The notes under the pieces were generated by a model. The model had not been told where the DNA came from and ran no database searches. It saw nothing but the letters and a program-made list of their open reading frames with translations. A stretch of 64,000 nt of DNA from JACOMS01 sp051252005 (GTDB lineage: Bacteria > Pseudomonadota > Alphaproteobacteria > Caulobacterales > Maricaulaceae): the NCBI GenBank assembly GCA_051252005.1, contig JBPOEZ010000011.1, positions 41,076 to 105,075 on the forward strand, read 5' to 3'. Both the position numbers and the translations under genes were made by a program. Below, in pieces: positions 1 through 8,994 of this stretch (within the stretch, counting starts at the first letter, position 1; each line of letters opens with the position of its first letter).

Positions 1-472
1 AGCTACGCAAATCATCCGCTGAAATTGCTCCGCGCAAGAGCCAGACCGTATCGCCAATCCTCTGAGCTGTGCCGTGGGTTTGCAAGGCTTGCAAAAAAGG
101 CATGCCTTGAGCAGAGCGTATTTCTGCCATCACAACCAAGACCGTCGGCGCAAGCTCTTGTCGAGCCGCAGGACTATATGACTGCCCAACCGCGATAGGC
201 GCAGGCTGTTCTTGACGGACCCGCATATGGTCTGTCTGGCCCATGACGGGCTGCATCATGTTTTGCTGGGCAAGATACTGCGAATGGGCGAGCCATTGAT
301 TGTAAATTGGAAAGGCCGAAGCCTCGAAATAGCCTCTCGACGGGTCCGGCGTTATGAGAGACGTTCCAATGATCCGGCCTTCTTCGACGAAACCCTGCAT
401 TTGAACATGCGCATACGGGCCGTAAGACAGGCCATCAAATTGCACATACCATTGATCCGGCGTCGGGGTCAT
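1..472 (-). CDS. GYF_2-domain protein (partial, C-terminus off the left edge)
   Basis: Reading leftward from ATG 472, the frame stays open to the window edge (157 codons). The N-terminus reads MTPTPDQWYVQFDGLSYGPY, which carries the WYV..G..YGPY signature of GYF_2 (DUF4339) domains, followed by a glutamine- and methionine-rich linker around residues 60-95. GYF_2 domains are small adaptor modules often fused to membrane or enzymatic domains. The partner domain here would be past the edge, so the function cannot be named. The frame is also open upstream of ATG 472 without another ATG. The ribosome binding site is weak, so the exact start is uncertain. It is divergent from the rhomboid gene at 594. 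Confidence 0.7.
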   Translation of the reverse strand, partial: MTPTPDQWYVQFDGLSYGPYAHVQMQGFVEEGRIIGTSLITPDPSRGYFEASAFPIYNQWLAHSQYLAQQNMMQPVMGQTDHMRVRQEQPAPIAVGQSYSPAARQELAPTVLVVMAEIRSAQGMPFLQALQTHGTAQRIGDTVWLLRGAISADDLRS

Positions 473-593
473 AAGAGCTTCATAAAGTGGTCGTGATTTA
501 TGGTGGCGATTCTGTGAAAATCCCAAGAAATTTGTTTGCTTGTCCCCATAAATTGATTTGGATTTATGGGGAGGAAGCCTTTAAAGCCTCTCT

Positions 594-1265
594 ATGTCTA
601 ATGAACCCATGTTTAATATCGAAGAACGCGCACCGCTTTGGCTCGGAGGCATACTCATCTTTATTCATGCCGTTCGGACGTACGGCCCTGAATTCTTAAA
701 TGCCTTCATAGTGCAATGGGGCATCCTTGTGCCTTTTGACATGCCCGGGGCGGCTATGCCGCGCCAAATAACGAGCTCTGTCTTGTCAGGCTTTATACAT
801 GCTAGCTGGAGCCATGCTCTCGTCAATACGGGGATGTTAGTCGCCTTCGCAGTCATAACCTATAGAGGGCTGCGCGCGCGGCAATCAGACAGAACCTCAC
901 GAAACCTGCGTAACCTATTGCCAGTTAACGCATTTTTTCTTCTTATTTTCCTTGCAGGCGTTGCGGGCGGCAGCCTTTTTCAGTGGGGTTGGTGGGCATT
1001 GGTCAATACTGAAAGTGCGGCCGCGGTTGGCGCGTCAGGCGGCGGATCAGCGCTATTTGCGACGGCAGCTTGGGCTATAGGTGGACGTCAACGTCTCATT
1101 ATGTTTGGCATGGGCTGGGCCTTGCTGAACATTGTTTTTGTTGTGGCTGAGCCTCTATTAGGCCCGATAGCTTGGGCGGCTCATCTAGGCGGTTATGCCG
1201 TCGGGGCAATGCTGGCGCCTTATTGGGTCAAACCCTTCAGCACAGGTTTTTCCATCACGCGATAA
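594..1265 (+). CDS. Rhomboid-family intramembrane serine protease
   Basis: The 223-residue multi-pass membrane protein has the rhomboid catalytic layout: His74 and Asn78 in SHALVN, the nucleophile motif GASGG with Ser148, and the general base His197 in AAHLGGYAVG. Rhomboids cleave single-pass membrane proteins inside the bilayer; the substrate here is unknown. A purine-rich GAGGAAG lies about 15 bases upstream of ATG 594, and an in-frame ATG at 609 is an alternative start. The 3' end overlaps the convergent GDYXXLXY gene by 46 bp. The serine and both histidines are present, so it is probably active rather than an inactive iRhom type. Confidence 0.88.
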   Translation: MSNEPMFNIEERAPLWLGGILIFIHAVRTYGPEFLNAFIVQWGILVPFDMPGAAMPRQITSSVLSGFIHASWSHALVNTGMLVAFAVITYRGLRARQSDRTSRNLRNLLPVNAFFLLIFLAGVAGGSLFQWGWWALVNTESAAAVGASGGGSALFATAAWAIGGRQRLIMFGMGWALLNIVFVVAEPLLGPIAWAAHLGGYAVGAMLAPYWVKPFSTGFSITR

Positions 1266-1789
1266 GGATACCGAACGCCGTCAAGCTCTACGGCGGCAAG
1301 CCTCGCGATAGATTGCTTGTTTACGGCAAGCTCTACGCGTGCGTGACGGGCCTGTCCGGGCGACAGGAGTGGCTTCATTTCGTGCGTTGGGAAAAAGGCG
1401 TCAAAATTATAACGCAGATGAATGACACTGCCCTCTCGAGAAATCACTGTGCCCCTTATTGAAAAGGCCGTTTCGTTTTTGTCTATTTTTGGCTTATCCT
1501 TACTGATCCCAAATGGGTAAGCGATAAGACCTGGCCCTGGCTGCATGTGCACATACACAACATCGAAGGGGTGGATGTTGTCTGTGCCGGAGACTTCTGC
1601 AAGGTCAAGAGTGTTAAGCTCAAACATTATTCCCACATTGTCAGTATCAACAGGTGTGACAAGTTCTGAGGGGAACGCAACACGGGCATCCTGAGAGGCG
1701 ATATGCCAATATTGCGCAATCGCGATAAAAGGAATTCCAGCAAGTATTACGCCTGATAGAAAAATACGCGAGGCTGAGGGTGCGGACAC
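1220..1789 (-). CDS. GDYXXLXY-like membrane-anchored protein
   Basis: The 189-residue protein has one N-terminal membrane segment (about residues 9-27) and an extracytoplasmic body. It resembles the GDYXXLXY family (PF14345): a degenerate PFDVVYV stretch sits where GDYxxLxY is expected, followed by HLRYNFDAFFPTHE, similar to the family's RYG.E.YFVPEG segment. The family's biochemical role is not known, but its genes usually follow a DUF2157 or DUF4401 membrane protein, as here. It starts with GTG directly after the TAA of that gene (TAAGTG), with AGGAG a few bases upstream, so the two are translationally coupled. Confidence 0.68.
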   Translation of the reverse strand: MSAPSASRIFLSGVILAGIPFIAIAQYWHIASQDARVAFPSELVTPVDTDNVGIMFELNTLDLAEVSGTDNIHPFDVVYVHMQPGPGLIAYPFGISKDKPKIDKNETAFSIRGTVISREGSVIHLRYNFDAFFPTHEMKPLLSPGQARHARVELAVNKQSIARLAAVELDGVRYPYRVMEKPVLKGLTQ

Positions 1790-3187
1790 TTATATCTCCT
1801 TTAGGCGTCTGAGGCGATGTTGAGGCGCATCAGGGTCGAACTGAGCTTTACCCAAAATTGCCATAAATCCGAATCCAACACAAAATCCCATAGTCAGTAT
1901 CAAGATGTTTTGACTGCTTTCAAAGAAGACTGGTTTAAAGGCCAAGTCGGCTTGCAGGGCGAGGACACCTAACCCAATGACAGAGAGCAGGAGACGGCCG
2001 CGCCGAATATTGTTCAAAACAAACATCAAAGCACTCGCCGAGATAATACCGCCCATAAACATTCCGAAAGCCGGGTGCAGCTTTACGCCAAATTGAGAGG
2101 GTATAATTTCATTCAAAAAGGGCTCAAACCAAATAACCAACGGGAGCAGGGCATAAAGGCAGACGAGAAGGCCTATAGCCCATAGCGTCATCCGGCCATG
2201 ACGTCGGCGGAGTAAGCTGCTAACGGCGATGAAGAAAAGGCCGGCCCAAACCACCATAGCCCAAGCAATTTTTTGTATTCCGCCGGTCTCAATGTTTTGG
2301 CTCCAAAGGGCATACTCAGGATGCAGGCTATAATGCTGAACGCCGATTAGCCCTATAATCGTGAGGCTCCACGCCAGAAGAATATGAATAGGCGCGCTGC
2401 CAAACTCATAATCATCAGCCGCCTTGGCGACGTGAAGGTGAGCACCGCCGAGGACAAACAGGCCAGAGGCAAGATAAACTGGCGGCATTACGCCGGCTTG
2501 ATACTGCATCCAAGCAAATCCGCCGATCCAAATGTACGTGACAAAAGCTGCTCCAAAAATTGCGGCGCGAGATTTCAAAACGGAGGCCAGCCAAACCTGC
2601 CCACAAATAAGAACGGGCAATAAGAATAAAAACTGGGACGGGAGAAGGTAACCATCGAAGAACAAAGCGGCCCAAACAAAACAGGCAGAAACAGATGTCA
2701 TTAATCCAACATGGGAAAATGTAAGATAAGCCACAACAAGCGAAGCAAAGGCAAACAAGCTTAGCCCGCCTGAGGTTTGCAAAGGAAAGCCAAGTTGAGT
2801 CGAGGCGGTGAGGAGCATGCCAACAAACCCTAAAAGGGCTGTCAAAACCGTAAGTTCTCCTAGACGCGGCTTATTGAGCCCCTTTGCTAGGTAGGCTGTC
2901 CACAGGGCAGTCCAGATGGTAGCCATACTTGTGAATATCCGAAGGCCAATAGATTGCCCTGTGTAATAGCTCCAGATGCTCGCAGTAACGGCTGCGAGCC
3001 AAAAGAGCAGAGATAGAACGAGGCTTATGTGAGAGTGGCGAACCTCTGAGGTGAGCTCTAAGACAATATTGGCCGGACTATCCGTGGTTAGGCGGCGTTG
3101 TTGGTCGAGTAATAGCGCACGAAAGCCAGCCGCATCGCCGCGCGGAAACCGATCCCTCGGATCATTGTCGTTTGCTGTTGTATCCAT
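1790..3187 (-). CDS. DUF2157/DUF4401-like multi-pass membrane protein
   Basis: The 465-residue protein (from ATG 3187, beginning MDTTANDNDP) has a charged N-terminal cytoplasmic stretch of about 60 residues followed by roughly twelve hydrophobic segments. This architecture, together with the downstream GDYXXLXY partner, matches DUF2157/DUF4401 proteins, whose function is unknown. A longer reading from 3235 adds 16 residues (MHEFCIKLL...) unlike the family and is not preferred; AGGG sits about 8 bases before ATG 3187. No catalytic motif is visible. The pair probably forms one membrane complex (inference). Confidence 0.66.
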   Translation of the reverse strand: MDTTANDNDPRDRFPRGDAAGFRALLLDQQRRLTTDSPANIVLELTSEVRHSHISLVLSLLFWLAAVTASIWSYYTGQSIGLRIFTSMATIWTALWTAYLAKGLNKPRLGELTVLTALLGFVGMLLTASTQLGFPLQTSGGLSLFAFASLVVAYLTFSHVGLMTSVSACFVWAALFFDGYLLPSQFLFLLPVLICGQVWLASVLKSRAAIFGAAFVTYIWIGGFAWMQYQAGVMPPVYLASGLFVLGGAHLHVAKAADDYEFGSAPIHILLAWSLTIIGLIGVQHYSLHPEYALWSQNIETGGIQKIAWAMVVWAGLFFIAVSSLLRRRHGRMTLWAIGLLVCLYALLPLVIWFEPFLNEIIPSQFGVKLHPAFGMFMGGIISASALMFVLNNIRRGRLLLSVIGLGVLALQADLAFKPVFFESSQNILILTMGFCVGFGFMAILGKAQFDPDAPQHRLRRLKEI

Positions 3188-3292
3188 TTGGAACGCCCTG
3201 TCTCTACAGAGCAATTTGATGCAAAACTCGTGCACATTTAGGGCTTCAGCATAAAGTTTTGCTGTTTTTTATGATTTAGGGCTGTGGATAGA

Positions 3293-4285
3293 TCAGTCTT
3301 GCATTTTTCCGGAAGGAATTTGGCTCAAAACTTCGATAACAGACTTTATAAGAGGGATTTCGTGCTGCATGGCACGGTAGCCTCGCTCTATAAGTTCCTC
3401 AGCCTTTGTAAATTCAAGCATGCCAATATGTCCAATCCGCGGAGCGACAAACACATCTGGCGGATCACCGGCGAGTCGCGAACGAGAAATTCTGTCCATG
3501 ACGATATTAAGTGTACTCATCATGACGGATCCGATTTTGGGGCTCTTGCCTGGTTTATGGCTCCCCATCATGCTCTGTATAAGAAGACGGTCAGGACGGA
3601 GCTTGTTGAGCGATTGGCTCGCCAGTTCAAAAGGATCAATCGTATCTTCGGCTTCGTCGTCAAAATCAATCTCATGAGAACTACCGATCGGCCCAAACGC
3701 ATCGCCGTTAAGGCTAACAGCTATGACCATATGGGCGCCGAGTGCTCGGCAAGCCGAAACAGGTACAGGGTTTACAAGCGCTCCATCAATCATGTGGCGT
3801 CCATCGACAACTATCGGTTCAAATGCGCCGGGTAGGGCGTAGGAGGCCCGCATGGCTGGAACGATGGGGCCTTTTTGTAGCCAAACCTCATAACCAGTGC
3901 GTAGGTCGCAGGCTACAGCGGCATACTTTTGGTCAAGCTCTTCGATTCGCACATCAGCCAAATAGTGATTGAGGACGCGTGCGAGTCGTTCGCCGCGCAT
4001 AAATCCAGATCCGCCCCATCTCACATCCATATAACTCAGCATACGGCGGCGGTTTAATGAGCGTGCCCAGTTTTCCAAGACATCGAGTTTACCAGCGAGA
4101 TAAGCCCCGCCGACAACCGCACCAATAGATGTGCCTGCTATGATGTCAGGCTTAATGCCTGCTTCTATAAGTGCGCGTAGCGCGCCAATATGCGCCCACC
4201 CCCGCGCGACTCCGCCGCCAAGCGCTAAACCTAAAGGAGGGCGCGTTACGCCCGGCAGTGTTGAAGAGGGACTCGTTAATCGCAT
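3293..4285 (-). CDS. Patatin-like phospholipase (RssA/YjjU type)
   Basis: The 330-residue protein carries the patatin fold signatures: the oxyanion-hole glycine run GLALGGGVARG (residues 19-29), the nucleophile elbow GTSIG with Ser53, and the catalytic Asp167 in the DGA motif of MIDGALVNPVPV. Patatins hydrolyse acyl esters of phospholipids with a Ser-Asp dyad. The short, single-domain form without signal peptide fits the cytoplasmic RssA group. It is transcribed toward the DUF2157 gene, which starts about 105 bp downstream. The substrate is not predictable. Confidence 0.88.
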   Translation of the reverse strand: MRLTSPSSTLPGVTRPPLGLALGGGVARGWAHIGALRALIEAGIKPDIIAGTSIGAVVGGAYLAGKLDVLENWARSLNRRRMLSYMDVRWGGSGFMRGERLARVLNHYLADVRIEELDQKYAAVACDLRTGYEVWLQKGPIVPAMRASYALPGAFEPIVVDGRHMIDGALVNPVPVSACRALGAHMVIAVSLNGDAFGPIGSSHEIDFDDEAEDTIDPFELASQSLNKLRPDRLLIQSMMGSHKPGKSPKIGSVMMSTLNIVMDRISRSRLAGDPPDVFVAPRIGHIGMLEFTKAEELIERGYRAMQHEIPLIKSVIEVLSQIPSGKMQD

Positions 4286-4385
4286 AATTATGCCTAACCT
4301 TAGACAGGAGTCGCATCAAGCCGTATTTAAGTAAGGGCGGTAGAGGGGGAGGGGAGCACTGCTATGTATAGTGGCAGTGAAATAG

Positions 4386-4475
4386 TGGCGGGTGGGGAGG
4401 GATTCGAACCCCCGGTAGGCTCTCACCTACGTCGGTTTTCAAGACCGGTGCATTCAACCACTCTGCCACCCACCC
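4386..4475 (-). tRNA. tRNA-Ser (anticodon UGA)
   Basis: Read on the minus strand this is a class II tRNA: acceptor GGGTGGG pairing with CCCACCC, a D arm starting GCAGAGTGG, anticodon loop CTTGAAA (anticodon TGA, reading UCA/UCN), a long variable arm GTAGG/CCTAC, a T loop TTCGAAT, discriminator G and an encoded CCA (4386-4388). The top pair of the anticodon stem (27-43) is C-A rather than C-G; otherwise it is close to typical bacterial tRNA-Ser(UGA). Confidence 0.95.
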
Positions 4476-5061
4476 GCGGAAACGGCGGAATAGGCGATTT
4501 CAATGCTGCCTTCAAGACAAATATTGCTCTGGGTTAAAAAAATTTGTTCTCAAGGTTCTGAAATCTGTCAGAAAAATGAACAAGGTCTTAAGATTTGGTA
4601 AAGGCGGACTTCTCTAACAGTACGATCAAGTCAGGAAGACGATCTGGGTTACAATATAAAAAAGAAAGGGGGGCTTCTCCAAAACAAACGACATAGCAGC
4701 GACGAATATAGCAAGGGTTGCTCGAAAATTTTCAAATTAAAAATAAAAGTTTGAAAGTTCAAGGCCGAAGAATTGAACCTTCAAATGCGTATCTTGTATA
4801 TCAGGCATTTGTTTTTATTATGTTTTTGTCGAACTTCCTTTTAACTTCAATCTTAGTAATTGAAACTGCAATAACTCTACTCACTCCGTTAACAGTGAAA
4901 AAAAGCACGTCGTTAAGGACAGAGTCTAAGCAGAAATTATAGCCTTGTCGCCATCTTAAAACTGTAAACTAGGCCCCGTTATTAAAACTGGGCTCATTCT
5001 TGCAAGGGGGGAACTAGTCGGGACAGCGATGTCCTAATTGGAGAAAATGAAGGTAAAGACG
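4476..5061. other. AT-rich intergenic region between tRNA-Ser and rlpA
   Basis: About 585 bases with visibly higher AT than the flanking genes. One small open frame at 4718-4942 (74 codons) has a hydrophobic middle but no ribosome binding site and no recognisable family, and is not called as a gene. The region must hold the promoters of the divergent tRNA-Ser and rlpA, but no single -35/-10 pair stands out. No repeat or RNA structure was recognised. Confidence 0.5.
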
Positions 5062-5922
5062 ATGACATACGCATTAAGAAACAAAATCGGTTTAGTTCTG
5101 GGAACATTGAGCACAATGGCTCTCTCTTTTGGAACAACCGCAACAGCTGGGGAAAACTATGTCCCTGCTGCTTACCTATCTGCGTCAGCGCCTGTTACTT
5201 ATAAGATGACAAACCCGAACATGTTTACGGGTAACGCTCCGCTAGCTACCGCGCCAACGTTCGATCAAGCTGCTGTTGACCCAAACCTTTACTCTCATCA
5301 GCGCTTAGGCAGCCCTTACACTGTTGCAGGACAGACTTACACGCCTCGTCACGAGCCTGGTTACGACATGGTAGGCACTGCGTCATGGTATGGGGACAAG
5401 TTCCACGGTAAAATGACAGCTAGCGGCGAAACATACGATAAAAACGCTATGACAGCCGCTCATAAGACCTTGCCGCTAAATAGCTATGTTGTTGTAACGA
5501 ATATGGCGACAGGCCAGTCACTAAAGCTTCGCATTAATGACCGCGGCCCCTTTGTTGACAACCGTATGATTGATCTGTCTGAAGCCGCTGCGACAATTCT
5601 AGGCTACAATACGTCTGGTCTTGGCGATGTTCGAGTACAGTATGCAGGGCCCGCTGAAATGAGTGTTCAGCAAGCTTACTCAGCGTCAATCGCGTCTGCG
5701 CCGCAGCAATTCGCGCAGCTTGCTCAGCCGCAAGTCAATGTACCAAGCATTATGGCACCAGTTGCCATTCCAGATGCTTACGCACCGACTACAGGCGAAG
5801 TCGATGAGTACGTCACGATGACGATCAAGGGCCCTGTTCACATGGCCTCTAGCAAATCCACAGACGCCAAGCCTCGCTTCATCCACGCTGTAAACCGCGT
5901 TACTTATAAAACGAAAAAATAA
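5062..5922 (+). CDS. rlpA: RlpA-like septal ring lytic transglycosylase / double-psi beta-barrel protein
   Basis: An exported protein with an N-terminal signal peptide (hydrophobic core GLVLGTLSTMALSFG, likely cleavage after TATA). A double-psi beta-barrel domain lies in the middle: GTASWYGDKFHGKMTASGE, then INDRGPF and MIDLSEAAA. These are the RlpA hallmarks; RlpA proteins cut naked glycan strands at the division septum. There is no lipobox cysteine and no SPOR domain at the C-terminus, so septal targeting is not evident. Starts at TTG 5038 and ATG 5047 are possible, but AAGG about 8 bases upstream favours ATG 5062. The gene heads the conserved rlpA-dac-tmk-holB neighbourhood and is followed by an intrinsic terminator. 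Confidence 0.85.
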   Translation: MTYALRNKIGLVLGTLSTMALSFGTTATAGENYVPAAYLSASAPVTYKMTNPNMFTGNAPLATAPTFDQAAVDPNLYSHQRLGSPYTVAGQTYTPRHEPGYDMVGTASWYGDKFHGKMTASGETYDKNAMTAAHKTLPLNSYVVVTNMATGQSLKLRINDRGPFVDNRMIDLSEAAATILGYNTSGLGDVRVQYAGPAEMSVQQAYSASIASAPQQFAQLAQPQVNVPSIMAPVAIPDAYAPTTGEVDEYVTMTIKGPVHMASSKSTDAKPRFIHAVNRVTYKTKK

Positions 5923-5950
5923 ACAACGAACAAAGCTGAGGGGCTCATGA

Positions 5951-5978
5951 GGGCGCGCCATCGGGTGCGCCCTTTTTT
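5951..5978 (+). terminator. Intrinsic terminator after rlpA
   Basis: GGGCGC (5951-5956) pairs with GCGCCC (5967-5972) across a 10-base loop and is followed by six T residues. The position 28 bases after the rlpA stop fits a Rho-independent terminator separating rlpA from the carboxypeptidase gene. Confidence 0.85.
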
Positions 5979-6110
5979 GTAACCATTATTGAATGTCACT
6001 TTTGCGCTAAACAAAACACTGCAAACATCTTTACCCAGAGGCCAAGCTGTGGGACGTAAAGAAAAGGCTGTTTACAGTCTTGTTCGATTCTGATTTCCAC
6101 AGGGATTATT

Positions 6111-7250
6111 GTGACGCGTTTTTTGCTTTTTTGTTTAATTTTTATGGCTCCGATGGTGGCGGCCGCTCAAGACGGCGGCTTCTCCACACCTGCGCCGCAT
6201 GTTGTCATTATGGATTTTGATACAGGGCTTGTTCTGTATGAGAAAGACGCCAGAAGAGCGGTAGCCCCTGCCTCTATGACCAAAATAATGACGGCCGAGC
6301 TTGTTTTTGACCGTATCAGAGACGGTAGTCTCTCGCTCGACACAGAATTTACCGTAAGCGAAGAAGCTTGGCGGCGCGGCGGAGGTGCATCTGGTTCTTC
6401 GACAATGTTTTTGGACCTCAACTCAAAAGTCCGAGTAGAAGACCTGTTGCGCGGCGTAATTATTCAATCGGGCAATGACGCTTGCATAGTGTTGGCTGAA
6501 GGAATTGCCGGATCTGAAACGGCATTTGCCGATATGATGACAAAACATGCTCGTGAAATCGGCCTAACAAGCGCGACGTTTCGAAATGCAACAGGGTGGC
6601 CGCATCCGGAGCATAATATAAGCGCCTATGACCTTGCCCTCCTTGGGAGCCGAACTATAGCAGAATATCCTGAGTTTTATTCACTTTACGCCGAACGCGG
6701 CTTTACTTGGAACGGGATTGCTCAGTCCAACCGAAACCCCTTATTAGGCCGTTTTACTGGCGCAGATGGCCTCAAAACAGGGCATACGGAAAGCTCTGGT
6801 TACGGCCTTGTTGCCTCTGCGAAGCGCGGCGACATCCGCAGGGTCTTAGTTGTAAACGGTTTGGACAGTAAAGCAGCAAGGCGAAATGAGGGTATTCGCC
6901 TTATGCAAGCGGCTTTTGATCAATTTAGCGTTGAAACGCTCTTCGCAGCCGAGTCAAAAATAGCACCCGTAAAGGTTTTTATGGGAAGAGAACCGACTGT
7001 TGAAGCCGTTTCCGATGCTTCCGTTCAGATCGGTGTCTATCGCGGCCATAAAAAAGATATAAAAGTTGAAATGCGTAGCCTGTCAGCTGTCGCGGCTCCA
7101 ATTACCAAGGGCGACCATATCGCCGACATAGTTGTGACTGTGCCGGGACAAGAAGAGCAAGTTTTCCCGTTGACGGCAGCCAATGATGTTAAGCGTCAGA
7201 GCGCGTTAGGACGTGTGGTGACGGCGCTAAAGGCTAAAATACAAGGATAA
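6111..7250 (+). CDS. D-alanyl-D-alanine carboxypeptidase (PBP5/6 family)
   Basis: The 379-residue protein has a signal peptide (MTRFLLFCLIFMAPMVAAAQ) and the three penicillin-binding motifs of S11 peptidases: SMTK (Ser55-Lys58), SGN (120-122) and KTG (222-224). A C-terminal beta domain (about 280-360) corresponds to the PBP5 C-terminal domain. It removes the terminal D-Ala from peptidoglycan stem peptides in the periplasm. Translation starts at GTG 6111 with AGGGA upstream. The gene is followed 8 bases later by tmk and probably leads the tmk-holB-tatD-MBL transcript. A clear C-terminal amphipathic anchor is not obvious. Confidence 0.92.
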   Translation: MTRFLLFCLIFMAPMVAAAQDGGFSTPAPHVVIMDFDTGLVLYEKDARRAVAPASMTKIMTAELVFDRIRDGSLSLDTEFTVSEEAWRRGGGASGSSTMFLDLNSKVRVEDLLRGVIIQSGNDACIVLAEGIAGSETAFADMMTKHAREIGLTSATFRNATGWPHPEHNISAYDLALLGSRTIAEYPEFYSLYAERGFTWNGIAQSNRNPLLGRFTGADGLKTGHTESSGYGLVASAKRGDIRRVLVVNGLDSKAARRNEGIRLMQAAFDQFSVETLFAAESKIAPVKVFMGREPTVEAVSDASVQIGVYRGHKKDIKVEMRSLSAVAAPITKGDHIADIVVTVPGQEEQVFPLTAANDVKRQSALGRVVTALKAKIQG

Positions 7251-7258
7251 GGGATAAA

Positions 7259-7918
7259 ATGAAACAGGGACAATTTATAACATTTGAAGGCGGCGAAGGC
7301 GCCGGAAAAACAACTCAGGCTGAGCGCCTTGCTGACGCGTTGAATGCGGCTGGCATTGAAACACTTTTGACAAGAGAGCCCGGCGGAACGTTTGGTGCAG
7401 AAGCCATCCGCGACCTCGTACTTTCCGGCACGCAGGACCGTTGGTCAGGCATGACTGAACTTTTACTCATGTATGCCGCACGTATTGACCATGTTGAAAA
7501 GCTCATCCGTCCGGCGCTAGAGCGCGGTGTTTGGGTCATTTCTGACCGGTTCTCAGATTCGACTATGGCTTACCAAGGTTATGCGCGCGGTCTTGGCTCC
7601 GACCGTGTCAAGCAAGTACACGACGTAATCATGGAGGGGTTTAACCCGAACTTGACTATCCTGTTTGATATGGACCCCGTTCTAGCCATGCGCCGTGTTG
7701 AAACGCGCGGTGAAAAGCTTTCTAGGTTTGACGCGGAAGCTATTGAATTTCATAAAGATTTACGTGCGGCCTTCCTTGAAATTGCAGATAACAATAAAGA
7801 CCGTGTCTTCACCCTCGATGCTAGCGCGCCGCGCGACGCCGTACAGGCCCGCATCCTATTTGCTATGACGCAATTTTATCCTGAGCTTTCTGGACGCCTT
7901 GGCGTGGATGCTGAGTAA
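7259..7918 (+). CDS. tmk: Thymidylate kinase
   Basis: The 219-residue protein begins with the P-loop FEGGEGAGKTT (residues 9-19) and carries the TMP-kinase DR motif in ISDRFSDSTMAYQGYARG. It phosphorylates dTMP to dTDP for DNA synthesis. Length and motifs are standard. AGGG lies just upstream of the ATG. It sits 8 bp after the carboxypeptidase gene and 2 bp before holB, an arrangement common in alphaproteobacteria. Confidence 0.96.
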   Translation: MKQGQFITFEGGEGAGKTTQAERLADALNAAGIETLLTREPGGTFGAEAIRDLVLSGTQDRWSGMTELLLMYAARIDHVEKLIRPALERGVWVISDRFSDSTMAYQGYARGLGSDRVKQVHDVIMEGFNPNLTILFDMDPVLAMRRVETRGEKLSRFDAEAIEFHKDLRAAFLEIADNNKDRVFTLDASAPRDAVQARILFAMTQFYPELSGRLGVDAE

Positions 7919-7920
7919 GA

Positions 7921-8994
7921 ATGGCGCGCCGGGCGAGTCCAAAAGGCGAAGCTGAGGATTTACCTCAAGCCGACCAAGCCCCTGGATGCCTCCATCCGCG
8001 TCAAACTTATGATCTCATAGGTCATAAAAAGGCCGAAACACGGTTTATAGAAGCCCGTCAGTCAGGACGCCTTCACCACGCGTGGCTCATTACTGGTTCT
8101 CCCGGTGTCGGAAAGGCTACGCTCGCTTATCGCATGATAAGGTCAGTTCTTGGAGGCCAATCTCTTTTGGATGACGGGCTTGATATCCCGCAGCAAGATC
8201 CAGTCGCGCAGCGTATTGAGAGCCTCGGACATGGCGACTTTTTCCTTCTACGTCGTCCTTATGATCATAAAACTAAGAAGTTGCGCTCTGAAATCCCCGT
8301 AGCAGAGGCGCGGTCTTTACGTGATTTTTTCGCCCATAAACCCTCCGAAGGTGGATGGCGGGTTTGCCTTGTCGATAGTATGGACGAGATGAACAGGAAC
8401 GCCGAAAACGCGATTTTAAAAACGCTCGAAGAACCGCCAGATCGCGCCCTTATGATCCTTATCTCAAGCGCGCCCGGACGGCTATTGCCGACGATCCGCT
8501 CACGCTGTATGCATCTCCCGCTAAGAGCTGTACCCGCCGATGAAATCAAGCCTTGGCTACGAAGGCGTTCTGATGAACCCGAGACAATTATCGACGCCGC
8601 CGTCCATCTAAGCCGCGGCGGACCCGGTAAAGCCGCTGCGCTTGTGCAGAATTCTGACGCCGTTTTAAAACCACTCTCACGCTTCCTCGCAAGTCTGTCC
8701 CAAGGCGATGCACGGCTTGATCAATCTCTCGCCAACAGCCTGTCACTCGCAAATGCTGGGGCGGCCAGAACTCTGTTCTGGGAAGCACTTCAGGATGTAA
8801 TACAAGCCCAAGCGACGTTCTCTGCCACAGGTGAATGGCGCGGCGCGTTTAAACCCCTGCCGTCGCAAAAACCAACAGATGTTTGGCTAAAACAATGGGA
8901 TAGAATAGGGCACTTACAGCGGCGCGAAGCGGCTTTGAATATGGATAAAAAGACAGTCATGTATAACGCTTTGTCTGGCATAAGGGCCGCCTGA
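7921..8994 (+). CDS. holB: DNA polymerase III subunit delta'
   Basis: The 357-residue AAA+ protein has a P-loop-like GSPGVGKA (residues 59-66) and the clamp-loader segment NAENAILKTLEEPP, followed by SSAPGRLLPTIRSRC with the SRC motif. It is the delta' subunit of the clamp loader that opens the beta clamp. The N-terminus has about 30 extra charged residues before YDLIGH. The stop overlaps the next start (TGATG). In many alphaproteobacteria metG follows holB; here tatD follows directly. Confidence 0.92.
   Translation: MARRASPKGEAEDLPQADQAPGCLHPRQTYDLIGHKKAETRFIEARQSGRLHHAWLITGSPGVGKATLAYRMIRSVLGGQSLLDDGLDIPQQDPVAQRIESLGHGDFFLLRRPYDHKTKKLRSEIPVAEARSLRDFFAHKPSEGGWRVCLVDSMDEMNRNAENAILKTLEEPPDRALMILISSAPGRLLPTIRSRCMHLPLRAVPADEIKPWLRRRSDEPETIIDAAVHLSRGGPGKAAALVQNSDAVLKPLSRFLASLSQGDARLDQSLANSLSLANAGAARTLFWEALQDVIQAQATFSATGEWRGAFKPLPSQKPTDVWLKQWDRIGHLQRREAALNMDKKTVMYNALSGIRAA

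Noticed and set aside
3284..3835. 183-codon frame on the plus strand
   Set aside because: It lies wholly antisense to the clearly real patatin gene and matches no family.
4718..4942. 74-codon frame with a hydrophobic segment in the AT-rich gap before rlpA
   Set aside because: No ribosome binding site, no family resemblance, and open frames of this size are expected by chance in AT-rich sequence.
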